Source of the DNA: an uncultured Oscillospiraceae bacterium
Lineage (GTDB): Bacteria; Bacillota; Clostridia; Oscillospirales; Oscillospiraceae
DNA: 64,000 nt
Direction: 5' to 3'
Assembly (NCBI GenBank): GCA_934552825.1
Contig: CAKTEQ010000001.1
Span: forward strand, 310,001 to 374,000
Part shown: positions 1-8,868 of the stretch, in pieces
How positions within the stretch are numbered: the stretch's first letter is position 1
Layout of the letters: the number at the start of each line of letters is the position of its first letter
Translations under genes and position numbers: made by a program
The notes under the pieces: generated by a model
Seen by the model: only the letters and a program-made list of their open reading frames with translations
What the model was told of the DNA's origin: nothing
The model's database searches: none

Positions 1-1522
1 TGCCGAAGCCGAAGTACACGCGTTTATTATATATCTCTCCGTCGAACCTGCGCTCCGTTGTGTCGGGCATATCGTAGTCCACGTCCGTCGCGGCTGTGAG
101 CACGCCGCCGTTTCTCGCCGTCGCAGCGATGCTTCTCGCGTCCATCAGCGCCACAGCGGAGATCTGACCGTCGCCGGGGCGGGAACCCTCTCTGTTGGGG
201 AAATTCCGCGTCGTATGCCGGATGGAAAGGGCATTGTTGCCGGGCACATCTCCGGCGCCGAAGCACGGGCCGCAGAAGCAGGGCTTGAAGAGTGCCCCCG
301 CCTCCATCAGGCTCTGCTGCACGCCGTTTTCGATGAGCTCCATGTTGACCGGCATGCTGGGCGGATACACCGAAAGGCTGAAATAGCCGTTGCCCACGCT
401 GCCGTCCTTCAGGATGGCGGCAGCCTCCGCAATGTTATCATACATGCCGCCGGCGCATCCCGCGATGACACCCTGATCCGTGATTATCCTGCCGTTCTTG
501 ACCTTGCTCGCAAGGTCAAGCTTAACACTGCCGCCGAACTGCTCCTGCGCGCGCTGCTCCACCTGGTGGAGAATGTCCCCGGGATTTTCGCACAGTTCCC
601 GGATAGTGTACGCCTCGGAGGGGTGGAAGGGCAGCGCTATCATAGGCTCGACCTTGTCAAGCTCGATAGTGATGACGCTGTCATAATAAGCGCCTTCCTG
701 AGGTGCGAGTTTTGCGTATTCCTCCTCCCTGCCGTGTATGGTGAGGTAATCTCTCACCTTATCGTCAGTCTTCCATATGGAGCTGAGGCACGCCGTCTCC
801 GTGGTCATAACGTCGATGCCTATGCGGAAGTCCATGGAAAGATTTTTCACACCCGGTCCCGCGAACTCCAACACTTTATTTTTAACAAAGTTGTTTTTAT
901 ACACAGCGCCGCACAGGGCGATAGCCACGTCGTGAGGCCCCACGCCCCGGCGGGGCTCCCCTGTGAGATACACCAGAACCACCTCAGGACTTGCCACATC
1001 GTAGGTGTTCTCAAGGAGCTGCTTTACTATCTCGGGACCGCCCTCGCCGATGCCCATGGTACCCAGAGCTCCGTAGCGGGTATGGCTGTCCGAGCCGAGG
1101 ATCATCTTCCCGCAGCCCGCCATCATCTCCCGGGCGTACTGGTGAATGACCGCCTGATTTGCGGGCACATATATGCCGCCGTATTTCTTCGCGGCGGACA
1201 GGCCGAAAATGTGGTCGTCCTCGTTTATGGTGCCGCCCACGGCGCAAAGACTGTTATGGCAGTTAGTCATAACATAGGGCACCGGGAACTTCTTAAGTCC
1301 GCTGGCCTTTGCCGTCTGGATAACGCCGACATAAGTGATATCGTGGGATATCAGGCTGTCAAACCGCAGCCGCATAACAGAGCTGTCGCCGCCGCTGTTG
1401 TGCCCATTCATGATGGAATATGCCATGGTCTTCTGCCTGCCCGCCTGAGCCTGTGCTTCCGGCAGTATGCAGGGTACAAATCCGCCGTCCTTCCAGACAG
1501 CGCTCCCCAGAAGTTTAATCAT
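1..1522 (-). CDS. Aconitase-family hydratase (YbhJ-like), C-terminus beyond window
   Basis: Reads leftward off the window edge; about 507 residues are present, compared with about 750 in YbhJ-type proteins, so the C-terminal swivel domain is missing here. Aconitase landmarks are visible: LGSDSHTRYG near residue 142, a cysteine in VIAGCAGG, and the CFCGPCFG pair that together would bind the 4Fe-4S cluster. Family members hydrate/dehydrate tricarboxylic acids; the exact substrate of the YbhJ branch is not settled. The start at 1522 is chosen because AGGTAGGTG lies just upstream; an in-frame ATG at 1546 is possible. It is divergent from citrate synthase, which suggests a joint role in citrate metabolism. 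Confidence 0.85.
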   Translation of the reverse strand, partial: MIKLLGSAVWKDGGFVPCILPEAQAQAGRQKTMAYSIMNGHNSGGDSSVMRLRFDSLISHDITYVGVIQTAKASGLKKFPVPYVMTNCHNSLCAVGGTINEDDHIFGLSAAKKYGGIYVPANQAVIHQYAREMMAGCGKMILGSDSHTRYGALGTMGIGEGGPEIVKQLLENTYDVASPEVVLVYLTGEPRRGVGPHDVAIALCGAVYKNNFVKNKVLEFAGPGVKNLSMDFRIGIDVMTTETACLSSIWKTDDKVRDYLTIHGREEEYAKLAPQEGAYYDSVITIELDKVEPMIALPFHPSEAYTIRELCENPGDILHQVEQRAQEQFGGSVKLDLASKVKNGRIITDQGVIAGCAGGMYDNIAEAAAILKDGSVGNGYFSLSVYPPSMPVNMELIENGVQQSLMEAGALFKPCFCGPCFGAGDVPGNNALSIRHTTRNFPNREGSRPGDGQISAVALMDARSIAATARNGGVLTAATDVDYDMPDTTERRFDGEIYNKRVYFGFG

Positions 1523-1680
1523 AGGCGCACCTACCTTTTCCCTCATATAATAAGATGTGTCAATTATGGCACAAACGCCTCTGTTTTTCAAGATATTTGC
1601 AAGACTATTTCAGAATATTGCAAAATCCTTTCTCAAAAGCGGTGTTTACCCATCAATTTTGCACAAAGATAAAAATTAAC

Positions 1681-1709
1681 TTGTAAAATTAAGCCGCACA
1701 GCGTATGAT
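1681..1709 (+). promoter_or_regulatory. Possible promoter of citrate synthase
   Basis: TTGTAA (1681-1686) and TATGAT (1704-1709) are spaced by 17 bp, 36 bp before the GTG start. An overlapping alternative with TTGCAC further upstream exists in this AT-rich stretch, so the exact element is uncertain. Confidence 0.4.
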
Positions 1710-1745
1710 GTTAGAAACAGATGTTGTAAAAAGGAGGGCTGCGCT

Positions 1746-3107
1746 GTGGCAGACAAGGAGAAATGGCTCAAAGAATACCTGGAAATAGTCAACGACCAGG
1801 TTGCCCTCGTTGAGCGTTCCAATGAAAAAACAAAGAATAACCAGATGATAAAGCGCGGTCTGCGCAACGCGGACGGTACCGGCGTGCTGGTCGGCGTCAC
1901 TGGTATCGGCTCCGTTCAGGGCTATACCATGCTGGACGGCGAGCGCGTTCCCATGCCCGGCGAGCTCTTTTTCCGGGGCATCAGCGCCACGGGCATCGTG
2001 GACGCCCACAGGGCGGCGGGCACCTTCGGCTATGAAGAGGTCGCCTTCCTGCTGCTCATGGGCAAGCTGCCCACGAAGGAACAGTATGAGTCCTTCCGGG
2101 AAATGCTGGCTGAGGCGCGGACGCTGCCCAGCGGCTTCAACGAAGACGTCATATTTAAGGCGCCCTCCCGTAATATAATGAACAGCATCCAGCGGGGCAT
2201 AACATCCCTTTACTCCTATGATCCCAATCCGGACGACACCTCTCCCGAGAATATGCTCCGCCAGAGCATTGAGATCGTCGCGAGGATGCCCGCCATCGTG
2301 GCGAACTCATACGCCGTGATGAAGCACTATATCATGGGCAAGAGCCTGCATATCCACAACCCCAAGCCTCAGCTCTCCGCGGCAGAAAACTTCCTGCGCA
2401 TGGCGCGCAAGGACAAGGAATACGATGAGGACGAGGCCAAGCTTCTGGACCTGATGCTGATGATCCACGCCGAACACGGCGGCGGCAACAACTCCGCCTT
2501 CGTCTGCCGCGCCGTCAGCTCCACGGGTACGGACACATACAGCGCCATATCCGCGGCTGTGGGCTCTCTGAAGGGCCCCCTCCACGGCGGCGCCAATGCG
2601 AAGGTCATGGAGATGTTCAATGATATCAAGGCCCACGTGAGGGATATTACCGACGATGAGGAGGTGGCCGCCTATCTCGCCAGGGTTCTCGACGGCGAGG
2701 CCGGTGACCGCAGCGGTAAGATATACGGGCTTGGTCACGCGGTCTACACGCTCTCCGACCCCCGCGCCGTCGCTATCAAAAAATACGCCCGGGACGTGGC
2801 GGACAAGAAGGGCCGCCTTCACGATCTTGAGCTTTTGGAGAAGGTGGAGACTATCGGCGGCAAGCTCCTCGCCCAGCGTAAGGGGCTTGAGATACCCCCC
2901 TGCGCCAACGTGGACCTCTACTCCGGGCTGGTGTACAATATGCTCAGCATCCCCGTGGAGCTGTACACCCCCCTCTTCGCCATCGCCCGCAGCGCCGGTT
3001 GGTGCGCCCACCGCATGGAGGAGGTGCTCACAGGGCACCGCATCATGCGTCCCGCTTACAGAGCGTCCAAACTGCGCATCCCATACACCCCAATGGACAA
3101 GAGATAA
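1746..3107 (+). CDS. gltA: Citrate synthase
   Basis: A 453-residue type-I-fold citrate synthase condensing acetyl-CoA with oxaloacetate in the cytoplasm. The catalytic triad is recognisable: His280 in GPLHGGAN, His331 in GLGHAVYT and Asp390 in NVDLYSG, plus the C-terminal HRIMRPAY motif. The GTG start at 1746 follows a strong AGGAGG eight bases upstream. Length and motifs match the clostridial citrate/2-methylcitrate synthase group; 2-methylcitrate activity cannot be excluded. It is divergent from the aconitase-like gene, so the two probably form an oxidative half-TCA branch toward glutamate. No isocitrate dehydrogenase is in the window. Confidence 0.95.
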   Translation: MADKEKWLKEYLEIVNDQVALVERSNEKTKNNQMIKRGLRNADGTGVLVGVTGIGSVQGYTMLDGERVPMPGELFFRGISATGIVDAHRAAGTFGYEEVAFLLLMGKLPTKEQYESFREMLAEARTLPSGFNEDVIFKAPSRNIMNSIQRGITSLYSYDPNPDDTSPENMLRQSIEIVARMPAIVANSYAVMKHYIMGKSLHIHNPKPQLSAAENFLRMARKDKEYDEDEAKLLDLMLMIHAEHGGGNNSAFVCRAVSSTGTDTYSAISAAVGSLKGPLHGGANAKVMEMFNDIKAHVRDITDDEEVAAYLARVLDGEAGDRSGKIYGLGHAVYTLSDPRAVAIKKYARDVADKKGRLHDLELLEKVETIGGKLLAQRKGLEIPPCANVDLYSGLVYNMLSIPVELYTPLFAIARSAGWCAHRMEEVLTGHRIMRPAYRASKLRIPYTPMDKR

Positions 3108-3112
3108 AACGG

Positions 3113-3140
3113 AAAAGAGCCGGCTGAGCCGGCTCTTTTT
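3113..3140. terminator. Bidirectional terminator
   Basis: Perfect 12-bp stem AAAAGAGCCGGC with a 3-base loop and T-runs on both sides. It lies between the converging citrate synthase and hydrolase genes. Confidence 0.85.
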
Positions 3141-3144
3141 GTGC

Positions 3145-4062
3145 TTATATATGTCTGTCCAGCCAACTAAGGATATCCCTGTAAACCGTGTCCCTGTTTT
3201 TCGGCTTTATTATCTCGTGGTACTGTCCGGGATAGCGGTGGACCTCCACGTCCGCCAGCCCCTCCCGGCGGTAGCGCCCGGCAAGATACTCAACGCCGCC
3301 GCCAGCCGCGCCCACAGGGTCGCTGCCCCCCGAGAAAAATGCCAGAGGCAGCTCCTTCGGCGTGCCCGCGAACACATCCGCCTCTCCGGCGCGAACTGTC
3401 AGTTCCGTTATGGCGAGCGTCCCCGCCAGGGTCATGTGGAAGCCGTACAGGGGGTCATAGTCAGCGTCTCCCGGCTGGGGCTTGCGGCGCTTCGGCCGCT
3501 CCTGCCGGGGCTGAGCTTCCCCGGTGGCGCCGTCGCTGATAAAGCGCTTTGTGAATTCCCGCAGGTCCGCGTCCCGGGTCCGCGCTCCCTTCTCCCGGAC
3601 CGCCGCCTCCAGCACCTTGACCATTTTACCCTCAATGTCATTAGGCGCCCCGGCTCCCGCCAGCATGAAGCCGTCGATCTCCGGGGGCATCAGTCCCATT
3701 ACACAGCGCAGGATATAGGAACCGAGGCTAAAGCCCAGAGCGAAGCACTTCACCCCGGGATGCAGAAGCTTTGCGCGCGCTATGGCGGCGGCGGAGTCCC
3801 TCACAAGGCACTCCCACCCGGAGGCGCAGGAGATATACCCCAGGTCGTCCCCGTCCTTCGCGCTCAGTCCGTGGCCCAGATGGTCTTCTCCGCAGACGGC
3901 TATACCCGCGCCGTTAAGATACACGGCAAAATCCTCAAAGCGGCCCATATGCTCGCCCATACCGTGGCTGAAATACAGCACAGCCCTGGGTACGGCGCAC
4001 CCATATTCATAAAAGCAGATATTATTCTCCCCGTTCGACGAGGGGTAAAAGGTCCTGTTCAT
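3145..4062 (-). CDS. Alpha/beta hydrolase (lysophospholipase/S33 type)
   Basis: A 305-residue cytoplasmic serine hydrolase of the hydrolase_4 (monoacylglycerol lipase-like) group. Visible are the oxyanion-hole region FSHGMGEHMGRF, the GEDHLGHGLS motif typical of the family, the nucleophile elbow GFSLG, the acid in SGGSDPV and the terminal histidine in QYHEI. Likely substrates are acylglycerol or lysophospholipid esters; specificity is not readable. Start ATG at 4062 follows AGGAGG. It stands alone between two terminators. Confidence 0.85.
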   Translation of the reverse strand: MNRTFYPSSNGENNICFYEYGCAVPRAVLYFSHGMGEHMGRFEDFAVYLNGAGIAVCGEDHLGHGLSAKDGDDLGYISCASGWECLVRDSAAAIARAKLLHPGVKCFALGFSLGSYILRCVMGLMPPEIDGFMLAGAGAPNDIEGKMVKVLEAAVREKGARTRDADLREFTKRFISDGATGEAQPRQERPKRRKPQPGDADYDPLYGFHMTLAGTLAITELTVRAGEADVFAGTPKELPLAFFSGGSDPVGAAGGGVEYLAGRYRREGLADVEVHRYPGQYHEIIKPKNRDTVYRDILSWLDRHI

Positions 4063-4123
4063 AGTATTCCTCCTGAAATAACAGAGAGGATATTATCATC
4101 TTCGCCGCCTTTTTGCAAGAGAA

Positions 4124-4155
4124 AGAGCCGCCGGCATATCCTGCCGGCGGCTCTT
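4124..4155 (-). terminator. Terminator of the SLH surface-protein gene
   Basis: Stem AGAGCCGCCGGC / GCCGGCGGCTCT with a short loop just past the stop of the 1187-residue gene, followed on the minus strand by a T-rich tail. Confidence 0.75.
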
Positions 4156-4194
4156 GTTAGATTTACTTAGTCCTTTCTAAATCAAACCCCATTA

Positions 4195-7100
4195 TCAGAA
4201 GGACTGAGAAACTCTCGTGCTGGGAAGTGCGATACGGGAGACGATAGCTGCGACTTCGGCTCTTGTGATGTTTGTTGCAGGAGCGAAAGCGCCGTCCTTG
4301 TAGCCCGCTGTGTTCTTATAGCCTGTCAGTACGCCTGCGTTGTAGAGGCGATAGATATATGTGCCATAAGAATCTGTTGTCTTAACGTCGGGAACTGTCA
4401 CGTTGTTGATAGCAACCAGTTCGTAAGAGGGTACCGCGTTCGCGAAGATGTAAGCCATCTGAGCGCGTGTTGCCTTTGCGTTGTAGTTTGTGAAGTCGTT
4501 GGACTTGATGATGCCCTTGCTTACACAGTAGTCAACGTAGACCTGATACCACTTGCTGCCGGAAGCCTGTGTGAATGTGCCTGTGCCGCCGTTGTAGATG
4601 CTGTTCAGGCGCGCTGCCATTGCGACAGCCTCAGCCAGAGTGATGTTGCCCTCGGGCATGAAGTTGCCTGTCTCGTAGCCCTTCATCAGGCCCATCTGGA
4701 CGATGGACTTGATTGTGCCCTGCTGCTGTGTGCCGTACCACTTGCTCTCTGTGACATCCTTGTACATGCCGGTCTTGTATGTGACCTTAGCATTGTCAAA
4801 GTATGTCTTGGGAGCTACGACGACAGTACCTGTGAAGGTTCTGCCTGTTGTGTCTGTGCCCACATATGTGATGCTCGTGGGAGCAAAGCCCTGATAGCTC
4901 AGGTACACGCCTGCCAGGTTGAGACCTGCGGGTGTGCCGTACGCGGAGTAGTTGAACACGTCAGTTGCCTTGACAGTCTGTGCTGCTGTTGTTGTGTTTG
5001 CCTTGTAATACAGAGTGTTGTGTGTAGGCAGCTGGAAGCGTACGCTCTGGAGAACAGATGTGGAGCCCAGAGCCTTTGTGCAGGCAGCCTGGAAGTCCGC
5101 GGCGTTGAATGTCACGGATGTGGAGCCCGCTGCGGGGGAATAGGTGATCTTCACGGAAGCCGTACCTGTACCGATCGTGATGACGAGGTTGCCTGTCACA
5201 GGTGTCAGGGAGTTGGAATAATAAGCCGTGAAGGGGATGGTGATAGTCGTGCCGTTTGTTGCATATGTGCTGGGTACGAATGTCAGGCCGGACAGGATCT
5301 TGCTGTTATACATACCGCCGATAGCTGTCTTGTAGAACACGTCGGCTGTTGTGACGGCTGTGCCTGTCTTTGTGGCTGCGTTGTAGTTGTAGTACAGACC
5401 GCCCTGGAGTGTTGTGGGCAGGGATGTGAACTGAACGTAGCTCAGTGTCGCGCCGGTCTGGTCAAACTCTGTGCCCTTGAAAGTATAGGGTGTGTTGACA
5501 TTTGTTGTGATGTTGACTGTGTTGTTCGTGCCGATGGTGATCACCAGAGTGCCTGTTGTGGGAACAACAGAGTTGGAGTATGTCGCGGAGAAGGGGATGG
5601 TGATCTGCGTGCCGTTTGTTGCGTAAGCACCGGGCACGAATGTCAGGCCCAGAAGAGCCTTGTAGTTATAGGGGTATGTCGTGGAGCCTGTTCTGGAGAA
5701 GATGTCAGCTGTTGTGACAGGTGTACCTGTCTTTGTGGCTGCATTGTAGTTGTAGTACAGGCCGCCCTGGAATGCTGTGGGCAGGGATGTGAACTGAATT
5801 GTGCTCAGTGTTGCGCCTGCCTGATCGAACTCTGTGCCCTTGAAGGTATAGGGTGTGCCGGCTGCTGTTGTCACGTTCACTGTGCCGCCGTTGCCGATAG
5901 TGATGCGGACTGTGCCGGACACTGTCTGAGCAGCTGAACCGATTGTGCCTGTGTAGTAAGCTGTGAAGGGGATCTCAACTGTCATGCCGTTTGTGGCAGA
6001 GACAGAGGGAGTGAACCTTGTTGCGCCCACATATGCGCCGGTAGTTGTCTTCAGGCCGGCTGCTGTGCCCCAGTTGGAGTAATAAGCGTTTGTCAGAGTG
6101 CCGTAGTAATAAGCCAGCTTGCTGCTCATATCGAAGGACACCTGGCTGAGTGTGTAGTTGTTATTGTACTGACCTGTCAGCGCATAATATGCGAAGTCGT
6201 TTGCGTTGAAGGTAGCGGGAGCCGCAGCGGTAGCGGTGTAGTTGATGACCTTGCCGCCGCTTGTGATAGTGATCGTGATGGTGCCTGTCACTGTGCTGCC
6301 GTCAGTGTACTCAGCTTTGTAAGTGAAGGACACTGTACCCGCGTTCACATATGTTGTGCTGGGAGTATATGTGAAGTAAGGTGTTGTGTAAGCATAGTTG
6401 AGAACGACCGCGTTGCCCAGACCAAAACTGCCGTATGTATTCGTCAGCGTGCCGTAGATGCTTGTGGGCGTGCCGCCTGTGATGGTGACGCTTCTCAGAG
6501 TCTTGCCCTGCTCCGCGAAGTCAGCGGGAGTGATGGTTGCGGGCAGAGACGCGGAAGCTGTCTTTGCGATGTTCTTTGTAGCGGACTGGATCGTATAGAC
6601 GATAGTGCCGGTGTATGTTGCGCCGCCTGCGACTGTTGCCGTGTATGCGACTGTCGCTGTACCCGCGACTGTGCCTGCTGTGAAGCTGACCTTGCCGCCG
6701 GATGTGAGCTCGATCTTGTTGCTGCTGAATGTTGTGCTGCCGACCTTCAGAGTGCCCTTAGCCGTTGTGGGGTTGTAGGTCACGCCTGTGATCTCGATCT
6801 TTGTGATATTGCCCATGAACTCTGTGGGCTTCTTCGCAATGATCTCAGCGTATGTTGTGTCAACAGTCTTCTCGGCTGTTGTGCCGTTTGTCTTGACTGT
6901 CTTTGCGATAGGAGTTGTTGTTGTGACCTGTGTCCACTGAGCATAGATAGTCATGTTCTCTGTGGGAGCAGCTGTCACGCGTGTGCCGCCGGAAGGCTGT
7001 GTGAACCAGCCGGCGAACTTATAGCCGTCCTTTGCAAAGCCGTTCGCTGTCGCAATGTTGAAGTCAGCAATGTCAACTGTCTTCTCCGTCGCAGCGCCGG

Positions 7101-7758
7101 CTGTGCCGCCGTTGCCGTTCAGAGTGAGCTTAACTGTGTCTGTTACGACGACTGTTATTACTTTTGCGTCAGTGTATGTGTTTTCGCCTGTCTTAGCCTT
7201 GACAGAGATTTTTGCTGTGCCTTCCTTGTAGCCGGTGATGAGACCTGTAGCTGTGTTGAAGGCGATAATGCCTTCATCGTTCTTAACGATTTCCCAAGTC
7301 AGTTCTCTTACGTTGCTCTTTGTACCCTGAGCGTCAACATACTGAACTGTGGGGAGAGCTGTCTTGTCCACAAGGACGTTGATCGTCGGGGAAACAGTGA
7401 TATCTGTGGGATACACCTTTGCGGTTACCGTGACAGTGATCTCAGCATACTTTTCACTGTTCTCGGTGGAAGTCGCTCTGATCGTTGCGGAGCCAGCGCT
7501 AAGGCCTGTTACGAGACCGTCGTTCACTGTCGCGACCTGATTATTTCCGGATGACCATGTTACGCCGTTAGATACGTCACCCTCTGTGGTCACTGTTGCG
7601 GAGAGCTGAAGCGTGTCGCCCACCAGCACGTTAGTGCCGTTGGGAGCCGTAACATTGACTGATGTCACGGTGCCAGCCGCAAATACTCCCACGGAGCAGA
7701 CAGCCATGAGCATGGCTACTACCATAACGAGTGAGAGGATCTTCTTCATCGTTTTCAT
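4195..7758 (-). CDS. Large SLH-domain surface protein with Big_2 and InlB-type repeats
   Basis: A 1187-residue secreted protein. Domains in order: signal peptide (1-27, ending VGVFAAG), a Big_2 Ig-like domain (about 28-110, VTWSSGNNQVATV), a second Ig-like segment, one InlB/Listeria-Bacteroides repeat (about 207-275, ending TIYAQWTQ), a long Thr/Ser/Tyr/Gly-rich region made of related beta-type repeats, and three C-terminal SLH modules (about 985-1187; TRAQMAYIFA and TRAEVAAIVS motifs) that should bind secondary cell-wall polymer. Codon choice is narrow (GTT, ACA, CTG), as in strongly expressed genes, which fits a main S-layer or wall protein. RBS is AAGGAGG. A tandem 121-residue repeat lies near residues 620-865. 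Confidence 0.85.
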   Translation of the reverse strand: MKTMKKILSLVMVVAMLMAVCSVGVFAAGTVTSVNVTAPNGTNVLVGDTLQLSATVTTEGDVSNGVTWSSGNNQVATVNDGLVTGLSAGSATIRATSTENSEKYAEITVTVTAKVYPTDITVSPTINVLVDKTALPTVQYVDAQGTKSNVRELTWEIVKNDEGIIAFNTATGLITGYKEGTAKISVKAKTGENTYTDAKVITVVVTDTVKLTLNGNGGTAGAATEKTVDIADFNIATANGFAKDGYKFAGWFTQPSGGTRVTAAPTENMTIYAQWTQVTTTTPIAKTVKTNGTTAEKTVDTTYAEIIAKKPTEFMGNITKIEITGVTYNPTTAKGTLKVGSTTFSSNKIELTSGGKVSFTAGTVAGTATVAYTATVAGGATYTGTIVYTIQSATKNIAKTASASLPATITPADFAEQGKTLRSVTITGGTPTSIYGTLTNTYGSFGLGNAVVLNYAYTTPYFTYTPSTTYVNAGTVSFTYKAEYTDGSTVTGTITITITSGGKVINYTATAAAPATFNANDFAYYALTGQYNNNYTLSQVSFDMSSKLAYYYGTLTNAYYSNWGTAAGLKTTTGAYVGATRFTPSVSATNGMTVEIPFTAYYTGTIGSAAQTVSGTVRITIGNGGTVNVTTAAGTPYTFKGTEFDQAGATLSTIQFTSLPTAFQGGLYYNYNAATKTGTPVTTADIFSRTGSTTYPYNYKALLGLTFVPGAYATNGTQITIPFSATYSNSVVPTTGTLVITIGTNNTVNITTNVNTPYTFKGTEFDQTGATLSYVQFTSLPTTLQGGLYYNYNAATKTGTAVTTADVFYKTAIGGMYNSKILSGLTFVPSTYATNGTTITIPFTAYYSNSLTPVTGNLVITIGTGTASVKITYSPAAGSTSVTFNAADFQAACTKALGSTSVLQSVRFQLPTHNTLYYKANTTTAAQTVKATDVFNYSAYGTPAGLNLAGVYLSYQGFAPTSITYVGTDTTGRTFTGTVVVAPKTYFDNAKVTYKTGMYKDVTESKWYGTQQQGTIKSIVQMGLMKGYETGNFMPEGNITLAEAVAMAARLNSIYNGGTGTFTQASGSKWYQVYVDYCVSKGIIKSNDFTNYNAKATRAQMAYIFANAVPSYELVAINNVTVPDVKTTDSYGTYIYRLYNAGVLTGYKNTAGYKDGAFAPATNITRAEVAAIVSRIALPSTRVSQSF
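5165..5890 (-). repeat. Two tandem 363-bp repeat units inside the SLH gene
   Basis: Two adjacent units of exactly 121 codons, each containing TPYTFKGTEFDQ, GGLYYNYNAATKTGT, GLTFVP and VITIG at matching positions. The unit spacing is 363 bp (for example GTGCCCTTGAA at 5471 and 5834). Several more diverged units precede them. Boundaries are approximate. Confidence 0.75.
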
Positions 7759-7905
7759 TTGTATTTACTACCTCCTTCTTTTTTCGCAGGGTTTTGATAA
7801 TGGGGTTACTTTTACGGTTATAAGATATCACAATCATTTCCAGAAGTCCATGGCTTTCCTCCGGGTTTTTCCACATTTTAATAAAACTTAAGAACGCGTG
7901 CTTAA

Positions 7906-7937
7906 GAGCCCCGCGGTGTGTAAACACCGCGGGGCTC
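7906..7937. terminator. Hairpin between deacetylase and SLH genes
   Basis: A 14-bp perfect GC-rich stem (GAGCCCCGCGGTGT) with a 4-base loop directly after the deacetylase stop. T-tracts are weak on both sides, so it may terminate only partly. Confidence 0.6.
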
Positions 7938-7940
7938 CTT

Positions 7941-8783
7941 TCAGGACACCGTCTTCATCGCTTTTTCCAGCAGCTTTCCCATATTGTCTCCGTGGCTGCG
8001 GCATATGCGCTTCAGTCCGAACAGCTCTTCCGGGTCTCCGGTGAGCACATTCACCCCGTAATCGCAGGTGAGGGTCGCTTTGAAGCCCAGCTCCATTAGC
8101 ACGCCCTCGGACAGGTCGCTGTAAATGCCGTAGGGATAGGCGAAGGCCGTGGGCGTTTTGCCCAGTTCCGCCGCCATCTCCTCCTGGAGATACATCACGT
8201 CCCCGGCGAAAAACTCCTCGTAAGCCGAGTCGCTCTCCCCCGCCATCTGAGCACAGCCCCGCCTGGCGCCGAGAGAGTGCAGGCCGTATGAGTGATTTTG
8301 AATCTCCACCCGTCCCGAATCGCTTAGCTCCTTGAGCTGAGCCCATGTCATATGGGCGTAGTCCACATTGTCGCTGGGGTACTGCGTGAAATCATCCGCG
8401 TTGCTGCCTATGACCGACAGCACCATCTTCATGCCGTATTCCTCCATGAGAGGCACAGCGTAGAGATAGTTATTCAGATACCCGTCGTCAAAGGAGAGCA
8501 CAACGCATTTTTCCGGCAGTGTGCCCCCGCCGCAGTAGGCGATAAGATCCTCTATTGTGACGGCAGTGTATCCGTTCGCCTTCAGATACTCCAGGTCAGC
8601 CCGGAGTTCCTCAGGGTATATGGCGTCCTTTCCCGGACGGCGCGGCTTTACCTCATGATACATTATAATAGGCACATACACGCGCTCTTCCCGGGGCGCG
8701 GCGTCCGCCGCTGCGGCGCACACCGTGAGCAGACCGGCGATGCAGATAAGCGCCGCCAGAATCCGCTTTTTGATACTCTTCAT
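7941..8783 (-). CDS. Secreted polysaccharide deacetylase
   Basis: A 280-residue NodB-family deacetylase that removes acetyl groups from wall or extracellular polysaccharide. An N-terminal signal/anchor helix (about 7-25) is followed by PIIMYHEV, the metal and catalytic motif SFDDGYLNN, a histidine motif NHSYGLH and FAYPYG. Start ATG at 8783 follows AAGGAG. It shares direction with the SLH gene, separated by a hairpin. A role in modifying peptidoglycan or the SLH-binding wall polymer fits the context but is inference. Confidence 0.85.
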   Translation of the reverse strand: MKSIKKRILAALICIAGLLTVCAAAADAAPREERVYVPIIMYHEVKPRRPGKDAIYPEELRADLEYLKANGYTAVTIEDLIAYCGGGTLPEKCVVLSFDDGYLNNYLYAVPLMEEYGMKMVLSVIGSNADDFTQYPSDNVDYAHMTWAQLKELSDSGRVEIQNHSYGLHSLGARRGCAQMAGESDSAYEEFFAGDVMYLQEEMAAELGKTPTAFAYPYGIYSDLSEGVLMELGFKATLTCDYGVNVLTGDPEELFGLKRICRSHGDNMGKLLEKAMKTVS

Positions 8784-8868
8784 CCCAACGGCTCCTTCCG
8801 CTCTTTCGAGCCGATCTCGAAGCTATTTTGTGCAGAGCGCCGCGGGGTAATCATGGAATTTTTAACTA

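Noticed and set aside
215..1672. 485-codon plus-strand frame over the aconitase-like gene
   Set aside because: The minus strand encodes clear aconitase motifs; the plus frame has no motif.
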